A program made the position numbers and the translations under genes. Shown piece after piece: positions 42,955 to 51,456 of a stretch of 64,000 bases of DNA. How positions within the stretch are numbered: the first letter of the stretch is position 1; every line of letters starts with the position of its first letter. This DNA comes from a virus: positions 1 to 64,000 of the IMG/VR virus record IMGVR_UViG_3300013094_004547; one strand, 5' to 3'. The notes beneath the pieces are model-generated. The model was given only the letters and a program-made list of their open reading frames with translations, had not been told where the DNA came from and ran no database searches.

Positions 42955-43356
42955 ATGTTCCCTTTTCGCAAAGCCCTCGTCGCAGCCGCTTTCACCGCGC
43001 TGATCCCATCGCCGGTCCTATTCGCCCAAGCTGATCAGGGTCGGCCCGCTTCGACCTCTGATGTGGCGACGCCTAGTCGGGCGTATCCGCTGCGCGTGGA
43101 AAGCACGATGGCCATCAACATTCCCGTAACGGCCGGCGCGGGTACCGAGGAGCAGGTTAAACAGATCGCCGTCGCTCGCGCCTACCTGTATCAGGCAGCG
43201 GCTCAAGATTGCGAAAACCTGAAGCAAGCCTTCAAAGCGGAGTGCCGGTTGCTGAATGTGCGGGTGAACAGCAACGTTCAGTCGAGGGGATCGTCAGGCG
43301 AGACGATGTTCATCAACGTCCAGTCCTCGTACGAGGTGATGATCCGTCCGAACTGA
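42955..43356 (+). CDS. Secreted protein on the opposite strand
   Basis: 133 residues. Signal peptide (MFPFRKALVAAAFTALIPSP, cleavage near AQA), two cysteines in the mature part, and a beta-rich C-terminus ending in SSYEVMIRPN. AGGAG lies seven bases before the ATG. Plus-strand and isolated in a leftward phage region, it resembles a lysogen-expressed accessory gene. Confidence 0.7.
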   Translation: MFPFRKALVAAAFTALIPSPVLFAQADQGRPASTSDVATPSRAYPLRVESTMAINIPVTAGAGTEEQVKQIAVARAYLYQAAAQDCENLKQAFKAECRLLNVRVNSNVQSRGSSGETMFINVQSSYEVMIRPN

Positions 43357-43451
43357 TGGGCAGCGCTATACAGGCTTGAGAGCGTTCGCACCTTAAGCGG
43401 CAAATGCTCGGGCAAAGCCCAATGCGAACCGGCGGTACCAGGCGCGGAGCA

Positions 43452-43598
43452 TCATTCGTCCCGCAGGATCCGGCCCCACTCGGCGAGCAGGGCCATCGGC
43501 AGCTGGTAGTTCGCCTCGATGATAAGGGTCGCTGCGGCCGCGTAGATGCCGATCAGGGACCAGAGATCGAGGTGAGCCGGCGGGTCAGAGCGCGTCAT
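43452..43598 (-). CDS. Small hypothetical protein, 48 aa
   Basis: Encodes MTRSDPPAHLDLWSLIGIYA and an amphipathic helix ending GRILRDE. Its start lies inside the end of the upstream gene (14-base overlap). Confidence 0.5.
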   Translation of the reverse strand: MTRSDPPAHLDLWSLIGIYAAAATLIIEANYQLPMALLAEWGRILRDE

Positions 43599-43989
43599 CG
43601 CCAATCAGGTCCTCGACGATCGCATCGCGCTCCGCGTCCGACTCCGCGAGCTGGAAGAGGTGCAGCTCCGTAGCGCGGTCGGACCGGGCCCAGTCGAGCG
43701 CCTCCCACATGGCGCCGCGATGGCCTGCTCCGACGATGCGGGCAAGGCCGCCATCACCGCGACGAACCGCCAGGAATACGGCGCCCGGCGCATCGACTGC
43801 GACAGCCTGCACGAGCGTGAAGACGGCAACGAGGTAGCGACGGCCCGACACCCCACGCCATGCGGACAGGGCGACTGTCGACGATCGCGTCGAGGTAAGC
43901 CGTTCCTCACGGACTTCCGGGCGGGCCTTTCGATCACTCCCGATGCGGGAGAGTTCGTTCGACCAAGCGAGGCGTCTGCGCGAACTCAT
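43585..43989 (-). CDS. Hypothetical protein, 134 aa
   Basis: From the ATG at 43989. Basic N-terminus (MSSRRRLAWSNELSRIG), then a hydrophobic beta strand YLVAVFTLVQAVAVDAPGAV and an acidic helical C-terminus with DAERDAIVEDLIGDD. Start overlaps the stop of the upstream gene. No family recognised. Confidence 0.55.
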   Translation of the reverse strand: MSSRRRLAWSNELSRIGSDRKARPEVREERLTSTRSSTVALSAWRGVSGRRYLVAVFTLVQAVAVDAPGAVFLAVRRGDGGLARIVGAGHRGAMWEALDWARSDRATELHLFQLAESDAERDAIVEDLIGDDAL

Positions 43990-44189
43990 GACCGCGACCC
44001 GCACACAACCTTGGTGTAGCGGCCGTCGCCAAGGAGACGATCCCGGGCAACGCTCGTCTGGCCGGCCATCATGCAAGCGAAGACGGAGGGCGTCTTCACA
44101 GTGATGACGTCGAGGGCAGTGTCGCGCTGGCAATCGGGCTGCGCGATCGAAGCGGCACACACCAGGATCAGGGCGAAGACCGTGTTCAT
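43986..44189 (-). CDS. Small secreted Cys-containing protein
   Basis: 67 residues: a signal peptide (MNTVFALILVCAASIA) and a mature part with three cysteines. Overlaps both neighbours by four bases. Possibly periplasmic; function unknown. Confidence 0.6.
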   Translation of the reverse strand: MNTVFALILVCAASIAQPDCQRDTALDVITVKTPSVFACMMAGQTSVARDRLLGDGRYTKVVCGSRS

Positions 44190-44392
44190 GCGGTATTCCC
44201 CAGGGTGAGAGCGGCGACTAGGACGCAGGCGGCAAGCGCAAAGTGAAGGGCGGCGATCAGCAGGACGTCGCGGAACGACGTCTCGGCCGAGCGGCGCGGG
44301 TGGTGGGCATCGAGGCCGGCGATCGCGATCAGCAGCACCAGCGCCACCGCGATGAACGGGATGGGCGCGAGGCTCATGATCGGGTCGTCCAT
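44186..44392 (-). CDS. Small two-helix membrane protein
   Basis: 68 residues with hydrophobic helices at ~9-26 (FIAVALVLLIAIAGL) and ~42-63 (VLLIAALHFALAACVLVAAL). Overlaps its neighbour by four bases. Size and topology are compatible with a holin, but the location far from the lysis genes argues against assigning that. Confidence 0.6.
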   Translation of the reverse strand: MDDPIMSLAPIPFIAVALVLLIAIAGLDAHHPRRSAETSFRDVLLIAALHFALAACVLVAALTLGNTA

Positions 44393-44393
44393 C

Positions 44394-44549
44394 TCAGCGG
44401 CGCGCGTCCTTGGTCGGAAACAGCGCCGCGCACAGCGCCACGACCAGGGCGATCGCCAGGACCTGCGCTGTCAGCGGCGACAGGCAGACCGGCGGCACGA
44501 ACGGCGCGATGCTCTCGGGCGTGGCGACGTCGAGGATGAGGCCATCCAT
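44394..44549 (-). CDS. Small single-pass membrane protein, 51 aa
   Basis: Encodes MDGLILDVATPESIAPFVPP followed by a hydrophobic helix (LTAQVLAIALVVALCAALF) and a basic end. Fits tightly between neighbouring small genes. Confidence 0.55.
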   Translation of the reverse strand: MDGLILDVATPESIAPFVPPVCLSPLTAQVLAIALVVALCAALFPTKDARR

Positions 44550-44550
44550 G

Positions 44551-44751
44551 TCAGGATCCTTGCGTCACGCCGAAACAGCGCAGCGCCTCGTCGGCCGAGA
44601 GCTTGGCGATCGGTCCTGAGACGACGCCGAGTTTGGCCGGGCCGGCGAACAGTTCGCGCTCGCCGCGGTAGACCGTCGGCTCGGCCACCGAGGCTGGCGC
44701 GATCCGCAGGCCGAGCAGAATGCCCAGTCGGGCGGCGAAGCGGGCGATCAC
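44551..44751 (-). CDS. Small hypothetical protein, 66 aa
   Basis: GTG start overlapping the upstream stop (GTGA). N-terminal hydrophobic segment (IARFAARLGILLGLRIAPAS) could be a signal or anchor; the remainder contains RGERELFAGPAKLG. Unknown function. Confidence 0.5.
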   Translation of the reverse strand: MIARFAARLGILLGLRIAPASVAEPTVYRGERELFAGPAKLGVVSGPIAKLSADEALRCFGVTQGS

Positions 44752-45128
44752 AACCGCCACGCCTGCATCACGGCGCGTGCATGCTCGCGCTGCTCGTCGA
44801 CGAAGTGATCGCGGAACACGGGCAGGCTGAGGCCACGCACCATGGCGCGCTCGTCGGCCATGCTCGGGGCAGCGACGACGCGTGTGGCGTCGGCTATCTC
44901 GCTCCCGCGCAGGTCGCGGATCAGATCCCGGAAGACGCCGATCATGGTGGGCGAATGGACGACGACCACCGCACCGCCCTTCGGCAGGCTCATAATCATG
45001 CGATGGGTCCGACCGGACCGGCGCTTCTCGCCCGCGGACGGCTTGCCGGCGTCCAGGCGCTCGGACGCAGAGTAGCCCCGCGCATCCGCGGCGACGCCGA
45101 CGCGCAGAGGTGTGTCCTGAAAAAGCAC
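44748..45128 (-). CDS. Hypothetical protein, 126 aa
   Basis: GTG start immediately follows the upstream stop. Strand-helix pattern (GGAVVVVHSPTMIGVFRDLI, VVAAPSMADERAMVRGL) resembles a small Rossmann-like fold. It may begin further inside at MIMSLPKG. No family recognised. Confidence 0.55.
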   Translation of the reverse strand: MLFQDTPLRVGVAADARGYSASERLDAGKPSAGEKRRSGRTHRMIMSLPKGGAVVVVHSPTMIGVFRDLIRDLRGSEIADATRVVAAPSMADERAMVRGLSLPVFRDHFVDEQREHARAVMQAWRL

Positions 45129-45293
45129 TCAGATCACCACGATGACGAGGGTGCCGAAGCTCACCCGGGAATAGTCTCCGGAGACGCGGGCGCGCAGGCT
45201 CTCGGCCCGACGCCGGAGCTCCGGTGTGCAGGCCGTGCAGGCGAGGGCCGCGTCGCACATCGCGACGGTGGCGAGGCGCTGGCGAAGCGACAT
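45129..45293 (-). CDS. Small hypothetical protein, 54 aa
   Basis: Encodes MSLRQRLATVAMCDAALACT then a basic helix and a short hydrophobic C-terminus. Stop and next start are adjacent (TGAGTG). Confidence 0.45.
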   Translation of the reverse strand: MSLRQRLATVAMCDAALACTACTPELRRRAESLRARVSGDYSRVSFGTLVIVVI

Positions 45294-45302
45294 GGTCGGT
45301 CC

Positions 45303-45330
45303 AAATGAAAAACCCCGCGCGATGGCGGGG
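45303..45330 (-). terminator. Intrinsic terminator
   Basis: On minus, CCCCGC/GCGGGG stem followed by TTTTTCATTT, just after the 45357 gene and before the next small-gene cluster. Confidence 0.75.
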
Positions 45331-45356
45331 CGTAGGTCGGAGTATCGGGCCGGGTG

Positions 45357-45623
45357 TCAGACGCGGATGACGCGTGCGGTCCTGGTGCGCTCACGGTGGC
45401 GCAGGACGGCGGTAGGATCGGGAGGTCGCGCACGGCGGGCCGGACCGGGTTCGTGGCCCGGCCAGCTGCCGGTCAGATCCCGATAGAGGCGCCGGGCATG
45501 GTCGCGGATCTCGTCGCGGTCGGCGACGTAATCTTCCTGGGTGTGACGGTGACTCGGGGCGCGCAACCGGTCCGCCAGGAGGCAGAGGCCGTGCAGGCGC
45601 TCGACGATGTCGCGTTCGGTCAC
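45357..45623 (-). CDS. Small charged hypothetical protein
   Basis: 88 residues from a GTG. Helical and basic with RDEIRDHARRLYRDLTG and a C-terminal Arg-rich stretch, which could bind nucleic acid. Tentative. Confidence 0.5.
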   Translation of the reverse strand: MTERDIVERLHGLCLLADRLRAPSHRHTQEDYVADRDEIRDHARRLYRDLTGSWPGHEPGPARRARPPDPTAVLRHRERTRTARVIRV

Positions 45624-45836
45624 GGCCGCGGATCCGTCATGGGAGCGAGCCTACCAAGAATTGGACCGCTTTGGGAGCGGATGGAACAGGTGCGGGCCGG
45701 GGCTACAGCTTCAACCACTGCCACGGAGGCAGTTGCGGGTCTTTCAGGCATCCTGGCTGGCCGGCTTACTGAGATGCCTTGTTCACGGGACGAGGCCCGC
45801 CGCACCATCTCGCATGGGCCGCAGCCCGAAACGACG

Positions 45837-45866
45837 AAGGCCCCGGCGGGTGTCCGCCGAGGCCTT
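45837..45866 (-). terminator. Hairpin downstream of the methyltransferase
   Basis: AAGGCC and the matching GGCCTT arms flank a GGCGG/CCGCC stem, forming a long, nearly perfect hairpin. On minus it is followed by only a weak T stretch (CGTCGTTTC). It lies 45 bases after the methyltransferase stop. The rest of 45624-45910 has no supported gene. Confidence 0.6.
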
Positions 45867-45910
45867 CTAGAATTTCGCAGGGTCCGAACTACCGCAAGCC
45901 GTTCTCCCGG

Positions 45911-46693
45911 TCAAGCTCCATTCCCGCCGGATTGCGTCGCGGGAGTCCGCATGGCCACGAGCATGGTGCGCCCTTGCTGTTGGTAGTAACCATTCTCCAT
46001 TGAGGTGCGGATGTCGTTGCCGAGCATGTCATATTGCTCGTAGATCATGTCGAAGCCGCACTCTTTGAGCGTCTGGATCAGCGCAGGCTTCGTGGGCCAG
46101 AACGACCGCTTATTGCTCCACGACGTCCACTTGTGCTCTTCGAGCTTCGAGGTGTCGTCAAGATCGTGTTCGTGCAGCCAGCGACCGGGTAGACCTTCAT
46201 TCTCCGTCAGTGGAGAGAGATTGAACATGGTCTCGTCTTGATCCGTCGCGAAGTGCGTGTGCAGGATGATTACGTCCCTGACGCACCGGGACATTAGCCT
46301 AATGAATTCAGCTGGCTTATCGAGATGGTAGAGCAGCCCGCAGCAAAACGCGGCATCGAAGGTGCCATGTGCGGATAAACTCCAAACGTCGTCATTAATG
46401 AAGCCGACGTCGCTCGTGCCTGTGCCCTCCTTGACGTGCAGGCAGTTCTCGAAATTGGATTGGCGCACCTCGATCCCGGTCGCCCGCATCCCGGCGCGGG
46501 CAAACTCGATCGTGTAGCCACCTTCGAGGCAGCCGAGATCAACGATGGTGCGGCCCACCAAGTCGTGTCCGTAGAACAGGCGGAGTGATCGGAGTGCCGC
46601 CTGGGTCCACGGACTATCCGCAATGAGCCAGCCCGCTTCAGGCAACGTCTCCGAACCGTCCGCCAGCCGGATGTTGTGCGCGGTGAAGCTCAT
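45911..46693 (-). CDS. SAM-dependent methyltransferase
   Basis: 260 residues from the ATG at 46693 (GGGAGG five bases upstream). Motif I TIVDLGCLEGGYTIEFAR, motif II ATGIEVRQ, then DDVWSL and AAFCCGLLYHLDKPAEFIRL. The C-terminal half with GMLGNDIRT-like and HKWTSWSNKRSFWP segments is unusual. Substrate unknown; such enzymes in phages modify glycans, proteins or nucleic acids. Own terminator downstream implies an independent unit. Confidence 0.82.
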   Translation of the reverse strand: MSFTAHNIRLADGSETLPEAGWLIADSPWTQAALRSLRLFYGHDLVGRTIVDLGCLEGGYTIEFARAGMRATGIEVRQSNFENCLHVKEGTGTSDVGFINDDVWSLSAHGTFDAAFCCGLLYHLDKPAEFIRLMSRCVRDVIILHTHFATDQDETMFNLSPLTENEGLPGRWLHEHDLDDTSKLEEHKWTSWSNKRSFWPTKPALIQTLKECGFDMIYEQYDMLGNDIRTSMENGYYQQQGRTMLVAMRTPATQSGGNGA

Positions 46694-46775
46694 AGATCCT
46701 CCCGAATGCCCGCCGATGTATCTGCGTCGCGGGCTTCGGGGCCACCGTACCCGTCTCAGAGCATGACGGAAATGT

Positions 46776-47711
46776 TCATGCGGTCCGTTCGCTCGGCGGT
46801 GTCCAATCCCGTGGGTCGATCTTCCGAACCGGTGAGGCGCGGAGCGGAGCGGCGCGGCGCCCAGCGACCCGGTGGTTCCTCTCGATGTGCCGGCGGGGGC
46901 GAAGGTTTGGCAACGGCACACGCTCCTCTTCCACCCGCTCCACCCAGGGTGCGATCGACGCCTTTGGCGGCAGGACTTCGATGCTGGTGAGGAACTGAAG
47001 TGCCGGCACGAGGTAGACGAGCGCGGCGTGCCAGTAGGCGTAGCGCAGTTGCTCCTCGACCACTTCTGTCCCGGTACGGGTGTAGTTCAGCTTACAGAAC
47101 AGGCCGGTGTCGCGGCTGTCGCCCTTCGAGGTCGCGATCTCGTCGTGGCTGGTGAACCACGGCTTGCCGTCCGGGCCCTCACCGCAGGGCGTGTGTACGG
47201 TCCGCCAGAGCGTGATCTTGCCGTTGTCCGACATCGCCGGCTCGACTTCGATGCCGCTCCCGACCCCGGGAGGCCTGCGGATCGCGGCCGTCACGAGCCA
47301 GGATGGCGTCGCATACATCGCGGCCGAGGTCATCACCCCGAGGTCGGCCTTGCCGCGCAGGTTGAACTGGATGGGATAAGGCGTGAGGTCGAGCGGGCAG
47401 GTGGCCGAGCCGGCGGCCGCCTTTTGCAACGTCTCGCTCAAGACCTGAAGGTGTGCCTCGATCGTGATGGCGTCCGGATGGGGATCGCCCATCGCCGGCG
47501 GCATGCCAGGCTCACGGCTCCAGTTGTCGACCGGTCCACCCATCGCGACCATGCGCCAGACCGGGTCAGACGCGCACCGAGGGCCGCGGATCGGGCTGTC
47601 CGCCCGGCGCTTCGGCAGTTCGTCGCGGATCGCCCAGCGCAGCGCCTCCTCGATCGTCATTTTTCGGCGCTTGCCTGCGCCTAGGGTGGTGCTCTGCTTC
47701 GTTGCCGGCAC
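46776..47711 (-). CDS. Hypothetical phage protein, 311 aa
   Basis: N-terminal EEALRWAIRDELPKRRAD, central mixed alpha/beta sequence with LGVMTSAAMYATPSWLVTAA and a helical YAYWHAALVYLVPALQF, and a strongly basic tail. No domain recognised. It follows the DUF-like gene at 47787 after ~75 bases. Confidence 0.65.
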   Translation of the reverse strand: MPATKQSTTLGAGKRRKMTIEEALRWAIRDELPKRRADSPIRGPRCASDPVWRMVAMGGPVDNWSREPGMPPAMGDPHPDAITIEAHLQVLSETLQKAAAGSATCPLDLTPYPIQFNLRGKADLGVMTSAAMYATPSWLVTAAIRRPPGVGSGIEVEPAMSDNGKITLWRTVHTPCGEGPDGKPWFTSHDEIATSKGDSRDTGLFCKLNYTRTGTEVVEEQLRYAYWHAALVYLVPALQFLTSIEVLPPKASIAPWVERVEEERVPLPNLRPRRHIERNHRVAGRRAAPLRASPVRKIDPRDWTPPSERTA

Positions 47712-47786
47712 GGTGGGTCCCCAATGCTGTGCCGGTTCGAAGTAAAGCGGCAGCCTGGACTTGGTCCAATCCCGTCGCTGACACTG

Positions 47787-48200
47787 TCAAGATGCTGAGT
47801 TGCCCCTCGTAGAACTTTCACGATCGACGCGTGTCTTGGCCGCGGCGATGCGCTCACATCCCCGCTTCCTACGGCGATGAAAGGTCCGCTCAGACCAGCC
47901 GCAAGTGAGGCACCACTCGGCGATCGACGCCTCGATATCCCCGCCATCCGCTCGAATGCGCGACCACGTAATCACGGCCGTCAGCTCGTCGGTGCCCTTA
48001 CCGAGAACGGTGCGGGCGAAGGCAAGGATGTCGAAGGTGGCGCTCGGGCGGTTCACATCCACCGGCGACAACGCGTTGCCGGGCTTGGCCAGGATGGCGA
48101 GGCCCTGCCGCAGCTCGCGCATCGGGGTGAGGAGCCAGCGCTCCACGTCTTTGATCGTCCAGGGCTCTGGCGGATCGGGACCTTCCGGGCGAAACGACAT
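47787..48200 (-). CDS. DNA-binding-like phage protein (DUF6362-like pattern)
   Basis: 137 residues. The C-terminal half has IAEWCLTCGWSERTFHRRRK, a W-rich helix-turn-helix with an Arg cluster, resembling small phage regulators or late activators. N-terminal part is helical. A transcription-control role (possibly late switch) is inference only. Confidence 0.65.
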   Translation of the reverse strand: MSFRPEGPDPPEPWTIKDVERWLLTPMRELRQGLAILAKPGNALSPVDVNRPSATFDILAFARTVLGKGTDELTAVITWSRIRADGGDIEASIAEWCLTCGWSERTFHRRRKRGCERIAAAKTRVDRESSTRGNSAS

Positions 48201-48322
48201 CGGGCCTGAGAACGCGGCCCAAACTGCCGCTTCCCGTTCCTACCATGTTCCGGATCACGAAAGCGTGGCCGCTGCGACATCGTGGGTGGCTCGCGTGCGT
48301 CGGGCTCCTGCCCCCCTCTGCC

Positions 48323-48722
48323 CTAGTAGCCGTGAGGGCCAGGCCGCACGGGACGCCAGTGTGTCGGCAGTTCATCCATGCTGAAATCCGTTCCGGAGTT
48401 GGGGCCGCCATAGGTACAAAATGACCACGCGCCCGGATCGTCGGCTGCGGCGTGTGGGTCCTGATACGCCCGCGCCAGCTCGGACATTCCGTTGCCGCGC
48501 TCGCCCCGCTCGAAATAGAATTCGACGTATTCCCCACTGCGGATAGGTGGCGAACGGCTCCCAAGAGTTTGCGATTGCTTCGAGTATATCCTCGGCCGCG
48601 TCGTTTGCTCCGATCAGGCCGCCGCTCGCGCCTTCGGAACAGTTGAGCTTGATCGCTGCAATGATCGCGGTTTTCAGGTCCCTTGTCCGTTCCCTTATGA
48701 TGCTGGCGGAGTTCCCGTCCGC
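48323..48722 (-). pseudogene. Frameshifted small gene
   Basis: One frame reads coherently from after 48722 (NSASIIRERTRDLKTAIIAA ... NSWEPFATYPQWG) and the next frame continues naturally (EYVEFYFERGERGNG ... HWRPVRPGPHGY) to TAG at 48323. The switch is at a GGGG run (48532-48535). No good start codon is seen at the upstream end. Either a decayed gene or a one-base assembly error; a 54-residue internal frame from 48487 remains open. Confidence 0.5.
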
Positions 48723-48968
48723 CTACGTAGCGCCCTCGTCCAGGTCGTTTCCGTTGTGCTCGGCGATCCGCTGATGCTCGTCACCGGTAGCGAAGATGAC
48801 GATGTCGCCCGGACCGATGTCCCGGCGGGCCCGACGGTCCCACCGGCGGTGGATGAACCGAGGGCCGCCAAAGATCCGGAAGGCGTTCCAGTAGCGGTCG
48901 TCGCGGAAGCCGACGTAATGAACGCAGCGGGGCGGAGGTCCGGATTTAATCTGCGTTTCAAAAAACAT
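48723..48968 (-). CDS. Small hypothetical protein, 81 aa
   Basis: Basic, aromatic-rich protein (RCVHYVGFRDDRYWNAFRIF, then FIHRRWDRRARRDIGPGDIV). No family recognised. The downstream frame continues the same reading frame after its TAG, so a longer ancestral gene is possible. Confidence 0.55.
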   Translation of the reverse strand: MFFETQIKSGPPPRCVHYVGFRDDRYWNAFRIFGGPRFIHRRWDRRARRDIGPGDIVIFATGDEHQRIAEHNGNDLDEGAT

Positions 48969-48982
48969 TCCAGGGCATCAGC

Positions 48983-49672
48983 CTATCGCTGACCCAACTG
49001 CGTATCAATTGCCGCGAGAAGTTTATGAATATCATCACTTCTCGAAACGGCCTGCGCTATACTGAGCAATTCGTACGAGACTGGATCATGTGATTTTAGA
49101 GATCCACCGTTGCCTCCGATTTTGACGAAGGTCATCAGGTCGTCTAATGCCATGTAGGCTTCGTCGTCTTTTTTCCTTTTTCGATCAAGGTGTGCGCCAC
49201 CTTTTTTGTGTGCCACGAATGATATTATTTGGTGTCGTTTGATTGATTTGCCTTTTACAATTGCGGAAGTTGAGTCTTTATACTCGTGCAGGGGAAATTC
49301 TTTCATGGGCGGCCCGGCCTTGGCTTGGCGAGCTATCTCGTCTGGCGTCATGGCGCGCGGCAGATGTCGGAATGCGGCTATCCGCATCCCTCCGTATTCG
49401 CCACCCCCGGCAAATATGAAATCATCTGGGTCGGCATTCACGACATCGAGTCGAATGGATTTTATGATAGGAGCACCCTTAAGCACGCCTACGTTTTTCC
49501 AAGCCTTTATGAGCAAGTCGTCGTTGATAAGTAGCCGCATCTGAACGCTCAGGCGTCGCAGGGCATCAAAATCAGGATCACCTCTGGTTACCTCATTAAT
49601 AAATCGAAGATCCGAGGCTACCGTCGTCAGCAGCTCGACATCAATCGACGCTTCGGTGCCGAGCTTAGTCAT
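48983..49672 (-). CDS. AT-rich orphan protein with conserved-looking HQIISFVAHKKGGAHLD motif
   Basis: 229 residues from the ATG at 49672 (upstream in-frame starts exist to 49741). Contains RLLINDDLLIKAWKNVGVLK, SIKRHQIISFVAHKKGGAHL and a basic KRKKDDEAYMALDDL segment; ends in a helix. No signal peptide or membrane segment. Base composition is clearly lower in GC than its neighbours. Not assignable; candidates include a lysogen-expressed defence gene or a DNA-binding protein. Confidence 0.65.
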   Translation of the reverse strand: MTKLGTEASIDVELLTTVASDLRFINEVTRGDPDFDALRRLSVQMRLLINDDLLIKAWKNVGVLKGAPIIKSIRLDVVNADPDDFIFAGGGEYGGMRIAAFRHLPRAMTPDEIARQAKAGPPMKEFPLHEYKDSTSAIVKGKSIKRHQIISFVAHKKGGAHLDRKRKKDDEAYMALDDLMTFVKIGGNGGSLKSHDPVSYELLSIAQAVSRSDDIHKLLAAIDTQLGQR

Positions 49673-49864
49673 GCGAACCCTACAAGGAAGATACTTCGTA
49701 AAAACGGGGTGAAGTTGATTGCCGCTTCGCAGAAGCCCCAAGCTGGGTCATTCCGCCAAGTGCCGTTTAACAAACGAGATGATCGTCCGGGTCGGCAAAA
49801 GCGGGATCAGGAAGCCGCGGATGCTCATACTAATTGCTGACGGGCTTACGCCCATCACCGCCTT

Positions 49865-51316
49865 CTACTGAACTCGCACAACCCTCGCGGCCTCGTCCAG
49901 GGCGTAGCGCGGCGGCCGCGCGTCATTTGGGATCACCCGCGCCATGCTGAACCCCTCTCGCGCAGCTACTTCCTGGATCGCGTAGGCGTGGTTCAACCCG
50001 CGGTTCTGCTGCACCACTGCGTCGATGGCCTGAAAAAAGTCGGCAGAGACGAGCCCGGAGGGCGTGTCTCCGGCGGCGAGATCCCGGCGGAAGGCGTTCC
50101 CCTTGGCCTGCTCGACGATGCCGACCAGCATGGCGCCGTTGACGATGTCGGACAGGCGGACGAAGGCCGGACCCTGATCGGTGGCGAGCTGGGCGACGAT
50201 CTGCTCGGGGGCGAAGACGGCGTTGGCGGCGAGCATGGCGAACTCCCCCCGGGCCCATTCGACCGGCGTCGGCCGGTAGGGCTCGCCGGTCACGCTCATC
50301 TCACCCACCGACGGCTCGCCGAAGCTGGCTATCGTCGGGGTCGCCAGCGGCACATCAATGAGCGCGCGTTCCATGATCATGGCCGCGGCCACTCGCGTCG
50401 GCCGCTCGACCCGGATCTTCCGGTCGATCCGACCATCGCGCAGGATCGCAGCGTCGATCGCTTCTGGACGGTTGGTCGCCAGGATCACTAGCGCGCCCGA
50501 GTCCTCGATTCCGTCCATCTCGGTCAGGAAGGTCGCGACGTTCGACGCCTGGAACCAGGTTGCGCGGCCCTCACGGCTGGGCAGGATCGCGTCGGCCTCG
50601 TCGATAAACACCACGAGCGGATGGCCGTGCAGCGCCTTATAGGCCCGCGCATACGCGAAGATGTCCCGGATCATCCGCTCGGTCTCGCCGACCCAGCCGC
50701 TCTGAAGCTCGGGCGCCTTGATCGACATGAACGAGGCCGCCTTCGCCCCGTGCAGCTGGGCGAGCACGGAAGCGGCCGCCTTGCCGAACATGGTCTTGCC
50801 GCAGCCTGGCGGTCCGTAGAGGAGCACGCCCTTCGTCGGCTTCTTGCCGTAGTGTCGGTAGAGATCGGCGTGGCGGACCGGATGCTCGATCGCCTCGACC
50901 AGGTGGGCGCGGGCGGTATCGTTGCCGATCACGTCGTCCCATGCCACGCCCGGTGTGGCCGTCAGCAGGTACTTGGCGACGGGTCCGCGCAGGCGCTGCT
51001 CGTCCTCGTCCGCCTTTGAACGCGCCCTTCCCGGCATCTCGACCCTGCCGATGCCAGCGTACTGGTCCTTGCCGATGTGGACCGTGAACTCCCCGCTGAA
51101 CGGATTTCCAACCATCTCGCGCACCGCCTTCTCCATGTCGACCATGATCTCTTCGCTGGTCTTGTTCGGCCATTTGCTGCGCGCGGGATCGACGGCGTTC
51201 GTGGCGGCCTCCCCCTCGAAGGTGAAGTCGACGATGTCCCGTTCGCGCTTCCCGGTGCTGCGGCCGATGTCCTCGAACGGGCTGCGGGAGCCCGGCGGTC
51301 TGCGATCGCGCGTCAT
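49865..51316 (-). CDS. Classical AAA+ ATPase
   Basis: 483 residues from the ATG at 51316. Walker A GPPGCGKT (168-175), SGWVGETERMIRDIFAYA pore-loop/second-region features, Walker B VVFIDEAD (235-241), sensor-1 ATNRPE (280-285) and arginine-finger-type RDGRIDR (293-299): the classical AAA clade (ARC/Mpa/Cdc48-like). N-terminal ~120 residues include a small beta stretch FTVHIGKDQYAGIGRVEM. Likely hexameric protein remodeller. Coupled by TGATG to a 46-residue gene in a replication-type neighbourhood. Confidence 0.85.
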   Translation of the reverse strand: MTRDRRPPGSRSPFEDIGRSTGKRERDIVDFTFEGEAATNAVDPARSKWPNKTSEEIMVDMEKAVREMVGNPFSGEFTVHIGKDQYAGIGRVEMPGRARSKADEDEQRLRGPVAKYLLTATPGVAWDDVIGNDTARAHLVEAIEHPVRHADLYRHYGKKPTKGVLLYGPPGCGKTMFGKAAASVLAQLHGAKAASFMSIKAPELQSGWVGETERMIRDIFAYARAYKALHGHPLVVFIDEADAILPSREGRATWFQASNVATFLTEMDGIEDSGALVILATNRPEAIDAAILRDGRIDRKIRVERPTRVAAAMIMERALIDVPLATPTIASFGEPSVGEMSVTGEPYRPTPVEWARGEFAMLAANAVFAPEQIVAQLATDQGPAFVRLSDIVNGAMLVGIVEQAKGNAFRRDLAAGDTPSGLVSADFFQAIDAVVQQNRGLNHAYAIQEVAAREGFSMARVIPNDARPPRYALDEAARVVRVQ

Positions 51317-51456
51317 CAGTGCACTTCCTCCTCGTGGCTCTTTGGCACCGGCACGCGCAGCCCGATCCGGCGGGCGAGCTCGTCGCTGATCAGCAGGCGG
51401 CCCCACATGGCCTGGCCGCGTCCCTGGGCTTCGGTCCGCGCGGAGAGATCAGACAT
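51316..51456 (-). CDS. 46-residue protein coupled to the AAA+ ATPase
   Basis: MSDLSARTEAQGRGQAMWGR followed by an amphipathic helix and an acidic end. Its TGA overlaps the ATPase ATG, and its own ATG overlaps the upstream gene by eight bases, so it is embedded in the operon. Could be an adaptor. Confidence 0.55.
   Translation of the reverse strand: MSDLSARTEAQGRGQAMWGRLLISDELARRIGLRVPVPKSHEEEVH

Noticed and set aside
44186-44392. Holin call for the small two-helix protein
   Set aside because: Topology fits, but it lies about 34 kb from the endolysin and many similar small membrane proteins occur here.
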